Source: Alienimonas californiensis (GTDB taxonomy: Bacteria; Planctomycetota; Planctomycetia; Planctomycetales; Planctomycetaceae). Taken from it: a DNA stretch of 64,000 nucleotides. Under the pieces are notes generated by a model. That model saw only the letters and a list, made by a program, of their open reading frames with translations, was not told where the DNA came from and searched no databases. A program made the translations under genes and the position numbers. The stretch covers positions 4,905,823-4,969,822 of the forward strand of contig NZ_CP036265.1 in the NCBI RefSeq assembly GCF_007743815.1, given 5' to 3'. Of this stretch, positions 45,547 through 54,486 are shown one piece after another. Every line of letters starts with the position of its first letter. Position 1 is the stretch's first letter.

Positions 45547-47586
45547 ATGCATTGCCTCACCCTCGCCCTGCTGCTCGCCGCCGCCCCCCTCGCCCTGGCG
45601 CACCCGCCCGGCGAGGACGGACCGCACGCTCACGAGCATGACGCCCCCGCCGCGGCGCCGGACACGGTCTTCACCACCCGGCCCAATCACGGGCAGCAGG
45701 TCGTGCCTCCCAAAGAGGAGGGGATGTTCCAGTTCGTCATCTTCGGCGACCGCACCGGCGGGGAGCCGGAGGGGATCGAGGTGCTCAAGCAGGCGGTGCA
45801 GGAGACGAACCTGCTCGACCCCGACTTGGTGATGACGGTCGGCGACCTAATTCAGGGCTACAACCAGACGCCGGAGTGGATGATCCAGATGAAGGAGTAT
45901 CGGGGCGTGATGTCCGGGCTGAACATGCCCTGGTTCCCCGTCGCCGGAAACCACGACGTCTACTGGCGCGGCCCCGGCGACCCGCCGCCGGGCGAGCACG
46001 AACCGCAGTACGAGAAGCACTTCGGCCCGCTCTGGTACAGCTTCGAACACAAGGACTGCGGGTTCCTCGTGCTCTACTCCGACGAGGGCGACCCGGTCAC
46101 CGGCGAGAAAACCTTTAGCAAAGGCTCCGCCCAGACGATGAGCCCGGAGCAACTCGCCTTCGTCCGGCAGTCGCTCGAACAGTTGAAGCACTGCAAACAC
46201 GTGTTCGCCTTCCTGCACCACCCCCGCTGGATCGGGGCTGGGTACACGGACGGCAACTGGGACGAGGTGCACGAAACGTTGGTCGCCGTCGGCAACGTGC
46301 GGGCGGTGTTCGCCGGGCACATCCACCGGGTGCGCTATGAGGGGGTGAAGGACGGCATCGCCTACCACGCCCTCGCCACGACCGGCGGCCACCTCTCGGG
46401 CGACGCCCCCGTGTTGGGCTACGTCCACCACATGCACGTGGTGACCGTCCGCGACCCCGACGTGCCAGCCACCGCGGAGAACCACGCCGGCATGACCGTC
46501 GCGATGCTGCCGGTCGGCGCCGTCGCCGACCCGCGGCAGTACACCCCGGAGCGCCTGGCACTGCTGGACGCGGTGCGGCGGGTCCAACTGAAACGGAAGT
46601 CGGCCCCGCTGACGTTCGGGGAGGAGGCGGTCTCCGGAGAGTACGTCGCCACATTCGCCAACCCGACGGACACGCCGATCGACGTGGAAATCGCCCCGCG
46701 GGGCGTGGAGGCCGGCTGGCGGTTCGCCCCGGACCACCGGCACGCCACCGTCGCCCCGGGGGAAACGGCCGAGTTTGCCTTCTCCTACGCCCTGCGGGAC
46801 GACCGCCTGCCGGAGAGCGTCCCGGAACTGGTCCTCAACGCTGACGTGATCGACGGAGACGCCCGCGTCTCCCTGCCGACCCGTACCCTGCCGATGGACG
46901 TGGCGTTGGGGGGGCTGTCCGAGACGTTCTTCACCGACGCTCCCGACCGCGGCGTGCAGTTGGACGGCGGCTCCGCGGTCCGCGTCGCGGACGACGCCTT
47001 CCGCCTGCCGGCGGACGGGCCGTTCACGCTGGAGTTTGCCTACACGCCGGACGCCGCCAGCCTGAAGGGCGGCCGCGGATTAATCGCCAAGACACAGCAG
47101 AGCGAATACGCCTTCTTCCTGAACGACGGCGTCCCCCAGTTCGACGTGCACCTGACCGCCCCCGGCGCCGGCGCCGGCCGCTACGTGACGGCGGTCAGCC
47201 CGCTGAAGCTCGAGGCCGGCAAGACGTACCGGCTCGCGGGCGTCTACGACGGCTCCGAGGTGCGGCTGTACCTGGACGGCATGCCCGTCGCCGCGGTGCC
47301 CGGCGAGGGGAAACGCACGCTCAACGACCTGCCGCTGTACCTCGGCGGCGACCCCGGCCGGGACGGCGAACTGACCCGGCCCGTCGCCGGCGTGCTGAAC
47401 GATGTGCGGCTCTCGAAGACCGCCCGCTACTCTGAGCAGTACGACCCGTCGGCCGCCCCGCTCACGACAGACGCCGACACCGTGCTGCTGCTCCCCCTCG
47501 ACCGCCGCGTCGGCCCCTTCTTCCCGGGGCAGGGAACCGACGGCGTCGTCGGCCGGGCCGTCGGCGACGTGCGGTTCGCGGAGTGA
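45547..47586 (+). CDS. Secreted metallophosphoesterase with C-terminal LamG-like domain
   Basis: A 679-residue exported protein. The signal peptide (MHCLTLALLLAAAPLALAHP) precedes a His-rich linker (PHAHEHD). The phosphoesterase domain spans about residues 55-270. Its metal motifs are IFGDRTGGEP (GDxxG instead of DxH), VGDLIQGYN, AGNHDVYWRG, FLHHPRW and AGHIHRV. A beta-rich segment (about 330-440) and a concanavalin/LamG-like domain (about 465-670, FTLEFAYTPDAAS, GVYDGSEVRLYLDG, LNDVRLSKTARY) follow. Such a domain binds glycans. It may act on extracellular phosphate esters. Confidence 0.88.
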   Translation: MHCLTLALLLAAAPLALAHPPGEDGPHAHEHDAPAAAPDTVFTTRPNHGQQVVPPKEEGMFQFVIFGDRTGGEPEGIEVLKQAVQETNLLDPDLVMTVGDLIQGYNQTPEWMIQMKEYRGVMSGLNMPWFPVAGNHDVYWRGPGDPPPGEHEPQYEKHFGPLWYSFEHKDCGFLVLYSDEGDPVTGEKTFSKGSAQTMSPEQLAFVRQSLEQLKHCKHVFAFLHHPRWIGAGYTDGNWDEVHETLVAVGNVRAVFAGHIHRVRYEGVKDGIAYHALATTGGHLSGDAPVLGYVHHMHVVTVRDPDVPATAENHAGMTVAMLPVGAVADPRQYTPERLALLDAVRRVQLKRKSAPLTFGEEAVSGEYVATFANPTDTPIDVEIAPRGVEAGWRFAPDHRHATVAPGETAEFAFSYALRDDRLPESVPELVLNADVIDGDARVSLPTRTLPMDVALGGLSETFFTDAPDRGVQLDGGSAVRVADDAFRLPADGPFTLEFAYTPDAASLKGGRGLIAKTQQSEYAFFLNDGVPQFDVHLTAPGAGAGRYVTAVSPLKLEAGKTYRLAGVYDGSEVRLYLDGMPVAAVPGEGKRTLNDLPLYLGGDPGRDGELTRPVAGVLNDVRLSKTARYSEQYDPSAAPLTTDADTVLLLPLDRRVGPFFPGQGTDGVVGRAVGDVRFAE

Positions 47587-47600
47587 GACGGGCGAACGCA

Positions 47601-47633
47601 AACGTCCCGGACCCTCCAAGGGTCCGGGACGTT
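47601..47633. terminator. Bidirectional hairpin between convergent genes
   Basis: A perfect 15-bp stem (47601-47615 with 47619-47633, AACGTCCCGGACCCT and complement) has a three-base loop. It sits 14 bases past the phosphoesterase stop and 23 bases before the stop of the convergent gene. It may end transcription from both sides, though neither side shows a long U-tract. Confidence 0.7.
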
Positions 47634-47656
47634 GATCGCGCGGTTGACGCCGGAAA

Positions 47657-47869
47657 CTACGCCGCCGCTTCGCGGTCGATCCGGTTCATCTCGTCCAGGA
47701 TGACCGGGTGCCAGTCCGGCTGGCGGGCGCCGGCATTGCAGTAGCGTTGTCGGGCCCAGGTGCGGAGCTTCATCTCCGTCACGAAATCGACCTCCTCGAA
47801 GCCGTCCCCCCGCAGGAGTACGGACGAACCGGAGATCGCGGTGCGGGGGGTGTCAAGAACGGCGGGCAT
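47657..47869 (-). CDS. Small conserved hypothetical protein
   Basis: A 70-residue protein from the ATG at 47869, ending MNRIDREAAA. It has a hydrophobic N-terminal half (SSVLLRGDGFEEVDFVTEMKL) and an Arg/Trp rich second half (WARQRYCNAGARQPDWHP). It has no signal peptide or known motif. The pattern is typical of small planctomycete proteins of unknown role. Its short length leaves moderate uncertainty, though the codon use matches its neighbours. It is divergent from the gene at 48008. Confidence 0.6.
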   Translation of the reverse strand: MPAVLDTPRTAISGSSVLLRGDGFEEVDFVTEMKLRTWARQRYCNAGARQPDWHPVILDEMNRIDREAAA

Positions 47870-48007
47870 CAGGAGCGGTGGCCTCGGTCGAGTCCCGGCC
47901 GCGACGGGCCGGCGTGGGGGGTTGAGAAAGAACGCCCGGCGCCGCGATCCGAAGGATCGCCATGCCGCGGACGATCGGGGAGCATAGAACATTTCCCGCG
48001 TCCGCCC

Positions 48008-48535
48008 ATGTCTTCCCGCGAGTTTGCCGTGAACGTCGAACCGGCCCCGCCCGCCGATCCCGCAGAATCGGCCGCGGTCGAAACAGTGTCCGGGCCGCCC
48101 GCCGACTTCGCGGCGCTGGCGGCGTCGCGGCGGGAGTGGGTGCTGACCGTCCTGCGCCCGTGGTGCCGGGCGGCGACGCGGCGGGACCTGCGGCTGGCGG
48201 AGGGGGCCTGGGCCGACCTCGCCGGCGACGTGGGAACCCGCGAAACGCTGTGGGCCTGGGCGTGGGAGCGGTTCCCGGCCCTCTGCGAACCCGGCCTCGC
48301 TCCGCCGTCGGAGTCCCGGGCGGTGCGGGTCACGCTGACCGACGGCACGACCGTCGCCGGCACGCCGGACGGGCGCCGCTCCGTGCGGGGGGAGCTCTGG
48401 CTGGTCGGCGACGGGCCGAGCGGCTGGGAGGAGCGCGGGCCGTTCGCGCTGGACCAGATTGCCCGGGTGGAGCCGGCGGACGGTCCCGCCGCGGGGCCGC
48501 ACCCGCCGCCGCGGTCGATCACAATGCCGCACTGA
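48008..48535 (+). CDS. Hypothetical protein
   Basis: A 175-residue soluble protein from the ATG at 48008. It is acidic at the N-terminus with low complexity, followed by helical segments rich in Trp and Arg (SRREWVLTVLRPWCRAATRRDL, TLWAWAWERFPALCEPG) and a beta-like part (RVTLTDGTTVAGTPDGRRS, GELWLVGDG). It ends in a Pro-rich tail. I recognise no family and see no enzyme motif. It converges with the HlyD-like gene at 48559. Confidence 0.62.
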   Translation: MSSREFAVNVEPAPPADPAESAAVETVSGPPADFAALAASRREWVLTVLRPWCRAATRRDLRLAEGAWADLAGDVGTRETLWAWAWERFPALCEPGLAPPSESRAVRVTLTDGTTVAGTPDGRRSVRGELWLVGDGPSGWEERGPFALDQIARVEPADGPAAGPHPPPRSITMPH

Positions 48536-48558
48536 CGGGCGGGGAGGGACCGCCGGCC

Positions 48559-49611
48559 TCACTCCGCCGGCCGGACCTCGCAGACGGCGCCCTCGGGCAG
48601 GTCCGGCCAGAGCGGGCCGGTGGGCAGGATGCGGACCGTCGCCAGTCCGTCGCCGGCTTCCGGGCCGACGGAGACGACCCGGCCGCGGTAGCCGTCGCGG
48701 CGGTCGCCCTCGCCGAAGGCGAGGGTGACGTCCGCCCCGGCGGCGAACCGCGAGAGCCGGCCGGTGGGCACCTGGGCGGCGACGAACGGGCGGGCGTCGT
48801 CCCGCACGGCAGTCAACGGTTCACCCGCGTCGGCGAGGGCGCCCGGCGCCGCAGCAAACCGGCCGACGCGGCCGTGGCCGGGGGCGTGCAGAGTGAGCGT
48901 CGCCGGGGCGGCGGCAAGGGCTTCCCGCTCCGCATTCGCGGCGTCCAGCGCCGCGGCGGCGGCCGGCACGCCCGCGGCGGCGGAGACGGTCTCGGGCAGT
49001 TCTTCCAGCAGATCGAGCAGTTCCCGCTCCCGCAGGTCACAAAGGGCGAGGCGGGCTTCCAGCACTTCCGCGGCGTTCGCCGCCGCGGCGGCCGCGGCCG
49101 CGGTGCGGGTCCGCAGGCTCACCGTGCGGGCGGGCACGCCGCCCCGGGGGGAGCCATCGGGCAGGGCGTCGCCCTCGGCGGCCGCCTGCAGGGCGGCGTC
49201 GAAGCGGTCGCGGAGCAGGTCGGCGGCCTCGGTCCGCACCGTGTGCAGATCCCGCCGCACAGCGGCCCGGCGCCAGGCCAGGTCCAACTTGGCGGCCCGC
49301 TCTGTGGCGGCGAGCGATTCCTCGGCGGCGGCAACGGCGGCGTCCGCGGCGGCCAGTTCGGCGATCCGGCCGGGATCTTCCAGCTCGACCAGCGGCGTCT
49401 CCGGCCGCACCGACGTCCCCGGTTCGACCAGCCAGCGGACGACGCGACCGCCGCGCGGCGCCCGGACCAGATCTTCCGCGGCGTGCAGCGTGCCGAACGC
49501 CGGCGACGGCGGACCCGGGACCAACAGGGCGAGGGCGGCGGTTCCCGTCAGCAGCGCCGCGCCGCAGAGGGCGAGCGTCACTGCGGGGCGGGGGCGGGGC
49601 GGGCGTTCCAT
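48559..49611 (-). CDS. HlyD/membrane-fusion-type protein
   Basis: A 350-residue protein anchored by one N-terminal helix (TLALCGAALLTGTAALALLV). A biotinyl-lipoyl-like half (about 50-80, VRAPRGGRVVRWLVEPGTSVRPETPLVEL) precedes a long Ala/Glu helical hairpin (about 80-245). The returning half (LHAPGHGRVGRFAAAPGALADAGEPL) and a beta-barrel (PFVAAQVPTGRLSRFAAGADVTLAF) follow. This is the periplasmic adaptor layout of HlyD/MacA proteins. The matching ABC or RND pump and outer-membrane channel are not next to it. The start at 49611 is preferred over 49656. Confidence 0.82.
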   Translation of the reverse strand: MERPPRPRPAVTLALCGAALLTGTAALALLVPGPPSPAFGTLHAAEDLVRAPRGGRVVRWLVEPGTSVRPETPLVELEDPGRIAELAAADAAVAAAEESLAATERAAKLDLAWRRAAVRRDLHTVRTEAADLLRDRFDAALQAAAEGDALPDGSPRGGVPARTVSLRTRTAAAAAAAANAAEVLEARLALCDLRERELLDLLEELPETVSAAAGVPAAAAALDAANAEREALAAAPATLTLHAPGHGRVGRFAAAPGALADAGEPLTAVRDDARPFVAAQVPTGRLSRFAAGADVTLAFGEGDRRDGYRGRVVSVGPEAGDGLATVRILPTGPLWPDLPEGAVCEVRPAE

Positions 49612-49738
49612 CCCCCACCCCATCGGCCGCCGTCGTCGCCTCGTGCCAAACCGCAACGCGGCGCCGGAACGATCCGCACGCCCCGCAGAGCAGTCGCGGC
49701 CGAAAAGGTTCGCCCGCCGGCCTCAGCGATCAACCGCC

Positions 49739-51100
49739 TCAGCGACGGTTCGCCTCGGCGTCGTCCTTCGCGCGGGGGCGGAAGTACAGGCGGATCGGGA
49801 TCTCGGGGTAGGGGAGCTGATCCCGCAACTGGGTGAGCAGGTACCGCTTCCAGTCGTCGCCGAACAGCGCCGGCTCGTTGCACTTCAGCACGATTGTCGG
49901 CGGCGTCACCGCGACCTGCGTGGCGAAGAAGATCTTCGGCCGCCGGTTTTTCTTCATCGGCGGCGGATTCTTCTCCATCGCCGCCCGCACCACGGCGTTC
50001 ACGCGGCCCGTGCCGACCCGTTCCCGAGCCTGCTTGAACAGACTTTGCGCCAGGTCCACCACCGGCCGCACGTTCCGGCCGGCCTGCGAGGTCAGGAACG
50101 CCACCGGCACGAATCGCATGTTGGCGAACGTCTTCTCCAGGTAATCCGCCCAGCGTTCGCTGGTCATGTCGGCCGCCAGCGCGAGGTCCCACTTGTTGAC
50201 CACGAAGATGCAAGGCTTGTGCGCCTCGACGATGTCCGCGACGAGCTGCTTGTCCACCTTGGAGATTGTTCGGGTGGCGTCGAAGGTCATCAGCACCACG
50301 TCCGCCCGGCGGATGCTCTGCTGGGCCCGGACGGTGCCGTAGTACTCGACGTCGTTCGCCAGGCTCTTCTTGCGGCGGACGCCGGGCGTGTCGATGGCGA
50401 CGAGGGCCCGGCCGTCGACCTCGAACCGCAGGTCGATGCTGTCCCGGGTGGTGCCGGCGATCTCGGAGACGATCACCCGCTCCTCGCCGGCCAGCGAGTT
50501 CAGGAAGGTGCTCTTGCCGACGTTCCGGCGGCCGACGACGGCCAGCTTCATCACCGGGTCGCTCGCCAGTTCGGCGCCGCTGCCGGCCTCGTGCTCGCCG
50601 GCGGGCGGCAGGGCTTCCAGCAGGGCGGCGAGCAGCGCCTCCCGACCGCGGTTGCTCTTCACCGTGGTGGGGACCAGCGGGGCGTCGAACAGGCCGAGGA
50701 ACTCCGCGGCGTCGCTCTCCACCTTGGGGCTATCGCACTTGTTCGCCGCGATCACCACCGGCTTGCCGAGCGGGTGCAGCCGGCGGGCGACCTCCTCGTC
50801 CAGCGGCATCACGCCGGTCTGGGCGTCGCCGACGAACAGCAGCACGTCGGCCATCTCCAGTCCGACGCGGATCTGGCCCTCGATCTCCTCCTCCAACGCG
50901 TCGGAGTCGACGATGCCGATCCCGCCGGTGTCGATCAGTTCGAAATAGCGGTCCCCCTCGTGCATGAGGTGGGTGAGTCGGTCGCGGGTGACGCCGGCGG
51001 TGGGGTCGACGATGGACAGCCGCTCCCCCGCCAGCCAGTTGAACAGACTGCTCTTGCCGACGTTGGGACGGCCGACGATCGCAATTTTGGGAACGGACAT
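49739..51100 (-). CDS. der: Ribosome biogenesis GTPase Der (EngA)
   Basis: A double GTPase essential for 50S ribosome assembly. The 453 residues hold two tandem G domains (about 1-165 and 185-355) and a C-terminal KH-like domain (about 360-440). G domain 1 shows GRPNVGKSSLFN, DTGGIG and NKCD. G domain 2 shows GRRNVGKSTFLN, DTPGVRRK and NKWD. The KH domain contains VKCNEPALFGDDWKRYLL. Length and order match the family. It is alone in its transcript, with the HlyD-like gene downstream. Confidence 0.96.
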   Translation of the reverse strand: MSVPKIAIVGRPNVGKSSLFNWLAGERLSIVDPTAGVTRDRLTHLMHEGDRYFELIDTGGIGIVDSDALEEEIEGQIRVGLEMADVLLFVGDAQTGVMPLDEEVARRLHPLGKPVVIAANKCDSPKVESDAAEFLGLFDAPLVPTTVKSNRGREALLAALLEALPPAGEHEAGSGAELASDPVMKLAVVGRRNVGKSTFLNSLAGEERVIVSEIAGTTRDSIDLRFEVDGRALVAIDTPGVRRKKSLANDVEYYGTVRAQQSIRRADVVLMTFDATRTISKVDKQLVADIVEAHKPCIFVVNKWDLALAADMTSERWADYLEKTFANMRFVPVAFLTSQAGRNVRPVVDLAQSLFKQARERVGTGRVNAVVRAAMEKNPPPMKKNRRPKIFFATQVAVTPPTIVLKCNEPALFGDDWKRYLLTQLRDQLPYPEIPIRLYFRPRAKDDAEANRR

Positions 51101-51215
51101 CAGAGGGGGGCCGGGAAGGCCCGGGCAGCACGGGGACGCGGTGGAAGGGGCATCGTTCGCCCCGCGTCCCGCTCGGGGAAGTGTCTGGGAGGAACGCCCG
51201 TTATAACGGATTGCC

Positions 51216-52172
51216 GTGCCGACCGCCGCCGCCGCCGCCGTTTCCTCCGCCGAACTGCCGTGCCATCTGGAAGGATGGACGCCGCAGCGTTGCGCCGCCG
51301 CCCCCGCCAGCCCCGCCGACGCCCGGGAGCACGTGCATCGGCTGGCGACCCGGCACTACGAAAACTTCCCCGTCGCCTCCGTTGTGCTGCCGGCGGACCT
51401 GCGTCCGCACTTTCATGCGGTGTACGCCTTCTGCCGTTGGGCCGACGACCTCGGCGACGAGGTGCCCGGGGCGGACGCCTCGCTGGCGCTGCTCGACTGG
51501 TGGCGGGGCGAAACGACCGCCATGTTCGCCGGCGAACCGCCCCGGCACCCGGTGTTCGTCGCCCTCAAACCGACCGCACAGCGGTTCGCGCTCACGCCGG
51601 AGCCGTTCCTCGATCTGATCTCCGCCTTCGAGCAGGATCAGACCGTGACGCACTACGAAACGTTCGCCGATCTCCACGACTACTGCCGCCGCAGCGCCGA
51701 CCCGGTGGGGCGGATCGTGTTGAAACTGCTCTCCGCCCACACGCCGGAGCACGTGGCGCTGTCCGACTCCGTCTGCACCGGCCTGCAACTGATCAACTTC
51801 TGGCAGGACGTCGCCCGGGACGCGGACATTGGCCGCCGCTACCTGCCGACCGAGGACCTGGCCCGGTTCGGCTATTCGCTGGACGACTACGCCGCCCGCC
51901 GCACGACGCCGGCGTTCCTCGACCTGATGCGGTTCGAGGTGGACCGGGCCGCGGAACTGTTGGCGGCGGGGCGTCCGCTGGCCGATCGGTTGGGCGGACG
52001 CTTCGGCATAGCGATCGACCTGTTCGCCTCCGGCGGGCTGGCGATCTGCGGCAAGGTGCGGCGGCTCGATTATCGGGTCTGGGACCTGCGGCCGAAGCTG
52101 GGCAAGCGGGACGCCGCCGGATTGTTGGCCGGGGCGATGGGACGGGGCCTGCGGCGGACGGTCCTGCGGTGA
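51216..52172 (+). CDS. hpnC: Squalene synthase subunit HpnC
   Basis: Part of the HpnCDE route, in which HpnD makes presqualene diphosphate, HpnC turns it into hydroxysqualene and HpnE gives squalene. The 318 residues show the trans-isoprenyl diphosphate synthase fold with FCRWADDLGDE and NFWQDVARDADIGRRYLP, the two Asp-rich motifs. FDLISAFEQDQ is also present. It begins with an ATG at 51216 and overlaps the hpnD start by four bases (GTGA). Planctomycetes use this route for hopanoids and related lipids. Confidence 0.93.
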   Translation: MPTAAAAAVSSAELPCHLEGWTPQRCAAAPASPADAREHVHRLATRHYENFPVASVVLPADLRPHFHAVYAFCRWADDLGDEVPGADASLALLDWWRGETTAMFAGEPPRHPVFVALKPTAQRFALTPEPFLDLISAFEQDQTVTHYETFADLHDYCRRSADPVGRIVLKLLSAHTPEHVALSDSVCTGLQLINFWQDVARDADIGRRYLPTEDLARFGYSLDDYAARRTTPAFLDLMRFEVDRAAELLAAGRPLADRLGGRFGIAIDLFASGGLAICGKVRRLDYRVWDLRPKLGKRDAAGLLAGAMGRGLRRTVLR

Positions 52173-53149
52173 GCGCTTCCCTCACCCCAGCCGCCCTGTC
52201 GTCGGCGGATCTCGACGCCGCCTTCGCTCACTGCACGCGATTGGCCCGGCGGACCGGGAAGAACTTCTACTGGTCCTTCCTCACCCTCCCGGCGAATCAG
52301 CGGCGGGACATGGGGGCGTTGTACGCCTTCATGCGCGTGACGGACGACCTGGGGGACGACCCGGCCGAGCCGCTGGACCGGCGCCGGCTGGCGGTGGCGA
52401 ACTGGCGGGAGCGCACCGCGGCCGCCCTGCACGGCGAAGCGATCGATCCCGCCGCCCCGCACGCCGCGGCGCTGATCGCCTTCGCTGACGTCGCCCGCCG
52501 CCGCGGCATCCCCCCCGGCCTGCCGCTGGACGTGATCGACGGCGTCGCCGCCGACCTCGCCCAGCCGCCGGCCCGACTGACGGAGCCGCGGGTCTTCTTC
52601 GAGCACGCCGCCGGGCGGGACGACTACTGCTACCACGTCGCCGGGGCGGTCGGCCTGTGCTGCCTGCACGTCTGGGGCTGCGACGAGTTGGACGGGGCGG
52701 CGCGGGAACCGGCGCTCGCCTGCGGCCGGGCGTTTCAGCGGACGAACATCCTCCGAGACGTTGCCGAGGACGCCGCCGCCGGACGGGTCTACCTCCCGGC
52801 TGATCGACTCGCCAAGTTCGGAGTGGAGCCGGCGGATCTCGTCAGCCGCCCCGGCGACGCCTACCTCGACACGCTGCGGGACGACGAGCCGATCCGCCGC
52901 CGGATCGAACGCCTGCTGCGGTGCGAAGCGGACGAAACCGGGGCGGAGTACGCGAACGCCGAGCCGCTGTTCGACTTCGTCTCCCCTCATGGCCGAGGCG
53001 TGCTGCACGCCATGACCCGCATCTACGGCGATCTGCTGAATCGGGTGGAGAAAGCCGGGATCGACGTGCTGGCCCGCCGGGTGCGGGTGCCGACTTGGCG
53101 GAAGGCCGCGGCGGTGGCCGGCGGCTTATCGGAGCGTTGGCGGCCCTGA
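52169..53149 (+). CDS. hpnD: Presqualene diphosphate synthase HpnD
   Basis: Joins two farnesyl diphosphate units to presqualene diphosphate. The 326 residues from the GTG at 52169 overlap the hpnC stop, so the pair is translationally coupled. The Asp-rich motifs are VTDDLGDD (with YAFMRVTDDLGD) and NILRDVAEDAAAGRVYLP. The YCYHVAGAVGLC segment is also family-like. HpnE does not follow; the next gene converges. The long open frame that extends upstream into the der and HlyD loci is a shadow. Confidence 0.93.
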   Translation: MSASLTPAALSSADLDAAFAHCTRLARRTGKNFYWSFLTLPANQRRDMGALYAFMRVTDDLGDDPAEPLDRRRLAVANWRERTAAALHGEAIDPAAPHAAALIAFADVARRRGIPPGLPLDVIDGVAADLAQPPARLTEPRVFFEHAAGRDDYCYHVAGAVGLCCLHVWGCDELDGAAREPALACGRAFQRTNILRDVAEDAAAGRVYLPADRLAKFGVEPADLVSRPGDAYLDTLRDDEPIRRRIERLLRCEADETGAEYANAEPLFDFVSPHGRGVLHAMTRIYGDLLNRVEKAGIDVLARRVRVPTWRKAAAVAGGLSERWRP

Positions 53150-53217
53150 CAGGGTCGGCCGTCAACTCGACCTCCATGAGGGTGGATAGCGTGCCGAGCA
53201 GTTCGGATCCAAGCTCT

Positions 53218-53240
53218 CGCGGGGCGGTTGACGCCCCGCG
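53218..53240. repeat. GC hairpin between convergent hpnD and nuclease-fold genes
   Basis: An eight-bp stem (53218-53225 with 53233-53240, CGCGGGGC and complement) has a GGTTGAC loop. The GGTTGACG/GGCTGACG-like core also occurs at 20158-20175. It may stop transcription from hpnD. No U-tract is seen. Confidence 0.55.
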
Positions 53241-53273
53241 GCGTGCCGAATTTCCCGCTTTCCCCGCTGTCGT

Positions 53274-54323
53274 TTATCGGGCGGGGGGCAGCGCGACGTC
53301 GACGCTGACCGGAAGATGATCCGACCCGATGCCGGGCGGGGTGCCGTAGTCCAGGGTGACCCACTCCCCGCTGACGAGCACGTGGTCAAGCGGAATCCGA
53401 AGCGGCCAGCCAAAGTCCACGCCCAGCCGTGTCGCCGGGAACGTCGGCAGCAGCCCATACCCGTCGCGGGCGTCGGCCAGCTGCGCCTCATCCACCAAAC
53501 GGCGAAAGTGCGGCGACCACATCGTCACGTTCAGGTCGCCGGCGACGAGTACCGGCGTGTCGACGCCGTTGACGTACCGGGCGAGCTCCTGCAAATGTTG
53601 GTTGCGCTTCCGCCAGGTCTTCGAACTGATGGGCGCCGGCGGGTGCGTGGCGATGACGGTCGCCGGCTGACCGTTCACCTCCAACCGAACGATGATGCTG
53701 GAGGACCATTTCTCGCCGAAGCTCTCAAACGTCACGTCCTTCAGCGGCCGGCGACTGAGCAGCAGCGTACCGAACCGCTCTTGCGTGGGCGTATCGACGA
53801 TCTCGTAGCCGGCCGACAGTTCACGAATCTCGGCAAGCCACTCGCGATCGACTTCGAGCAGCACCGCCACGTCCGGTTTAGACTCCGCGAGCAGCTTCCG
53901 AAGCGGCGCGAAGTCTTCGCTGGAAACGCGAACGTTGAGCGTCATCAACCGTAGGTCGCGGTCCGCGACGCCGGGCGGGATCTCGGGGCCGCCGCCGATC
54001 ATCCACGGCAGGATCACCCACAGGTTCAGCCCGGCGACCACGCCCGCCACCGCCAGCCACCTCCACGACCGCAGGGCCAGCAACGCGGCGGCCAGTAGCA
54101 GTGCGAGCAGCGCGTACTGCAGCCGCCACTCGTTCGTCAGGTCCAGAAGCCACGCGTGCTCGCCAAAGTAACCGAGCGCCGTGGCGAGCAGGAGAACAGC
54201 GGCAGCGGCGCCCAGCAGGCGGGCCGACCACCGCCGCAGCGGACCGACCCTGCGACGCTCCCGACCCGGCGGGTTGTCATCGGATTGATCATCGGCATTG
54301 GCGGGGGTGGGCGTGTCTGTCAT
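53274..54323 (-). CDS. Membrane endonuclease/exonuclease/phosphatase family protein
   Basis: A 349-residue protein from the ATG at 54323, where a strong ribosome binding site supports the start. Three hydrophobic helices (about 30-115, SARLLGAAAAVLLLATALGY, YALLALLLAAALLALR, LAVAGVVAGLNLWVIL) anchor it. The C-terminal EEP domain (about 130-345) has the DNase I-like motifs TLNVRVSSEDF, LLEVDREW, THPPAP, AGDLNVTMW and SDHLPV. These enzymes act on DNA, RNA, inositol phosphates or lipids; the substrate is unknown. It converges with hpnD. Confidence 0.87.
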   Translation of the reverse strand: MTDTPTPANADDQSDDNPPGRERRRVGPLRRWSARLLGAAAAVLLLATALGYFGEHAWLLDLTNEWRLQYALLALLLAAALLALRSWRWLAVAGVVAGLNLWVILPWMIGGGPEIPPGVADRDLRLMTLNVRVSSEDFAPLRKLLAESKPDVAVLLEVDREWLAEIRELSAGYEIVDTPTQERFGTLLLSRRPLKDVTFESFGEKWSSSIIVRLEVNGQPATVIATHPPAPISSKTWRKRNQHLQELARYVNGVDTPVLVAGDLNVTMWSPHFRRLVDEAQLADARDGYGLLPTFPATRLGVDFGWPLRIPLDHVLVSGEWVTLDYGTPPGIGSDHLPVSVDVALPPAR

Positions 54324-54328
54324 CGCAA

Positions 54329-54335
54329 CTCCTTT
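54329..54335 (-). promoter_or_regulatory. Ribosome binding site of the nuclease-fold gene
   Basis: AAAGGAG on the minus strand, five bases before the ATG at 54323. It is unusually strong for this window and sets the start against longer in-frame options up to 54479. Confidence 0.85.
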
Positions 54336-54486
54336 GTATTGGGCCCGTCCCTCGCAGTCACCGCCGGAGGGATCCGAAACGCACGCGTCCGGGTGGGGCG
54401 CCGGTGCGTTCAGGCCGCGGGGCCGGCGTCGCGGCCGACCTCCTTCAACCCCTCCTGCGCCCCGCATTGCCTCCGGCAATAATCCG

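Noticed and set aside
48725-53149. A 1474-codon open frame on the plus strand
   Set aside because: Only its last 326 codons (from 52169) are a real gene, hpnD. The rest runs antisense to der and the HlyD-like gene and has Arg/Pro/Ala-rich shadow composition.
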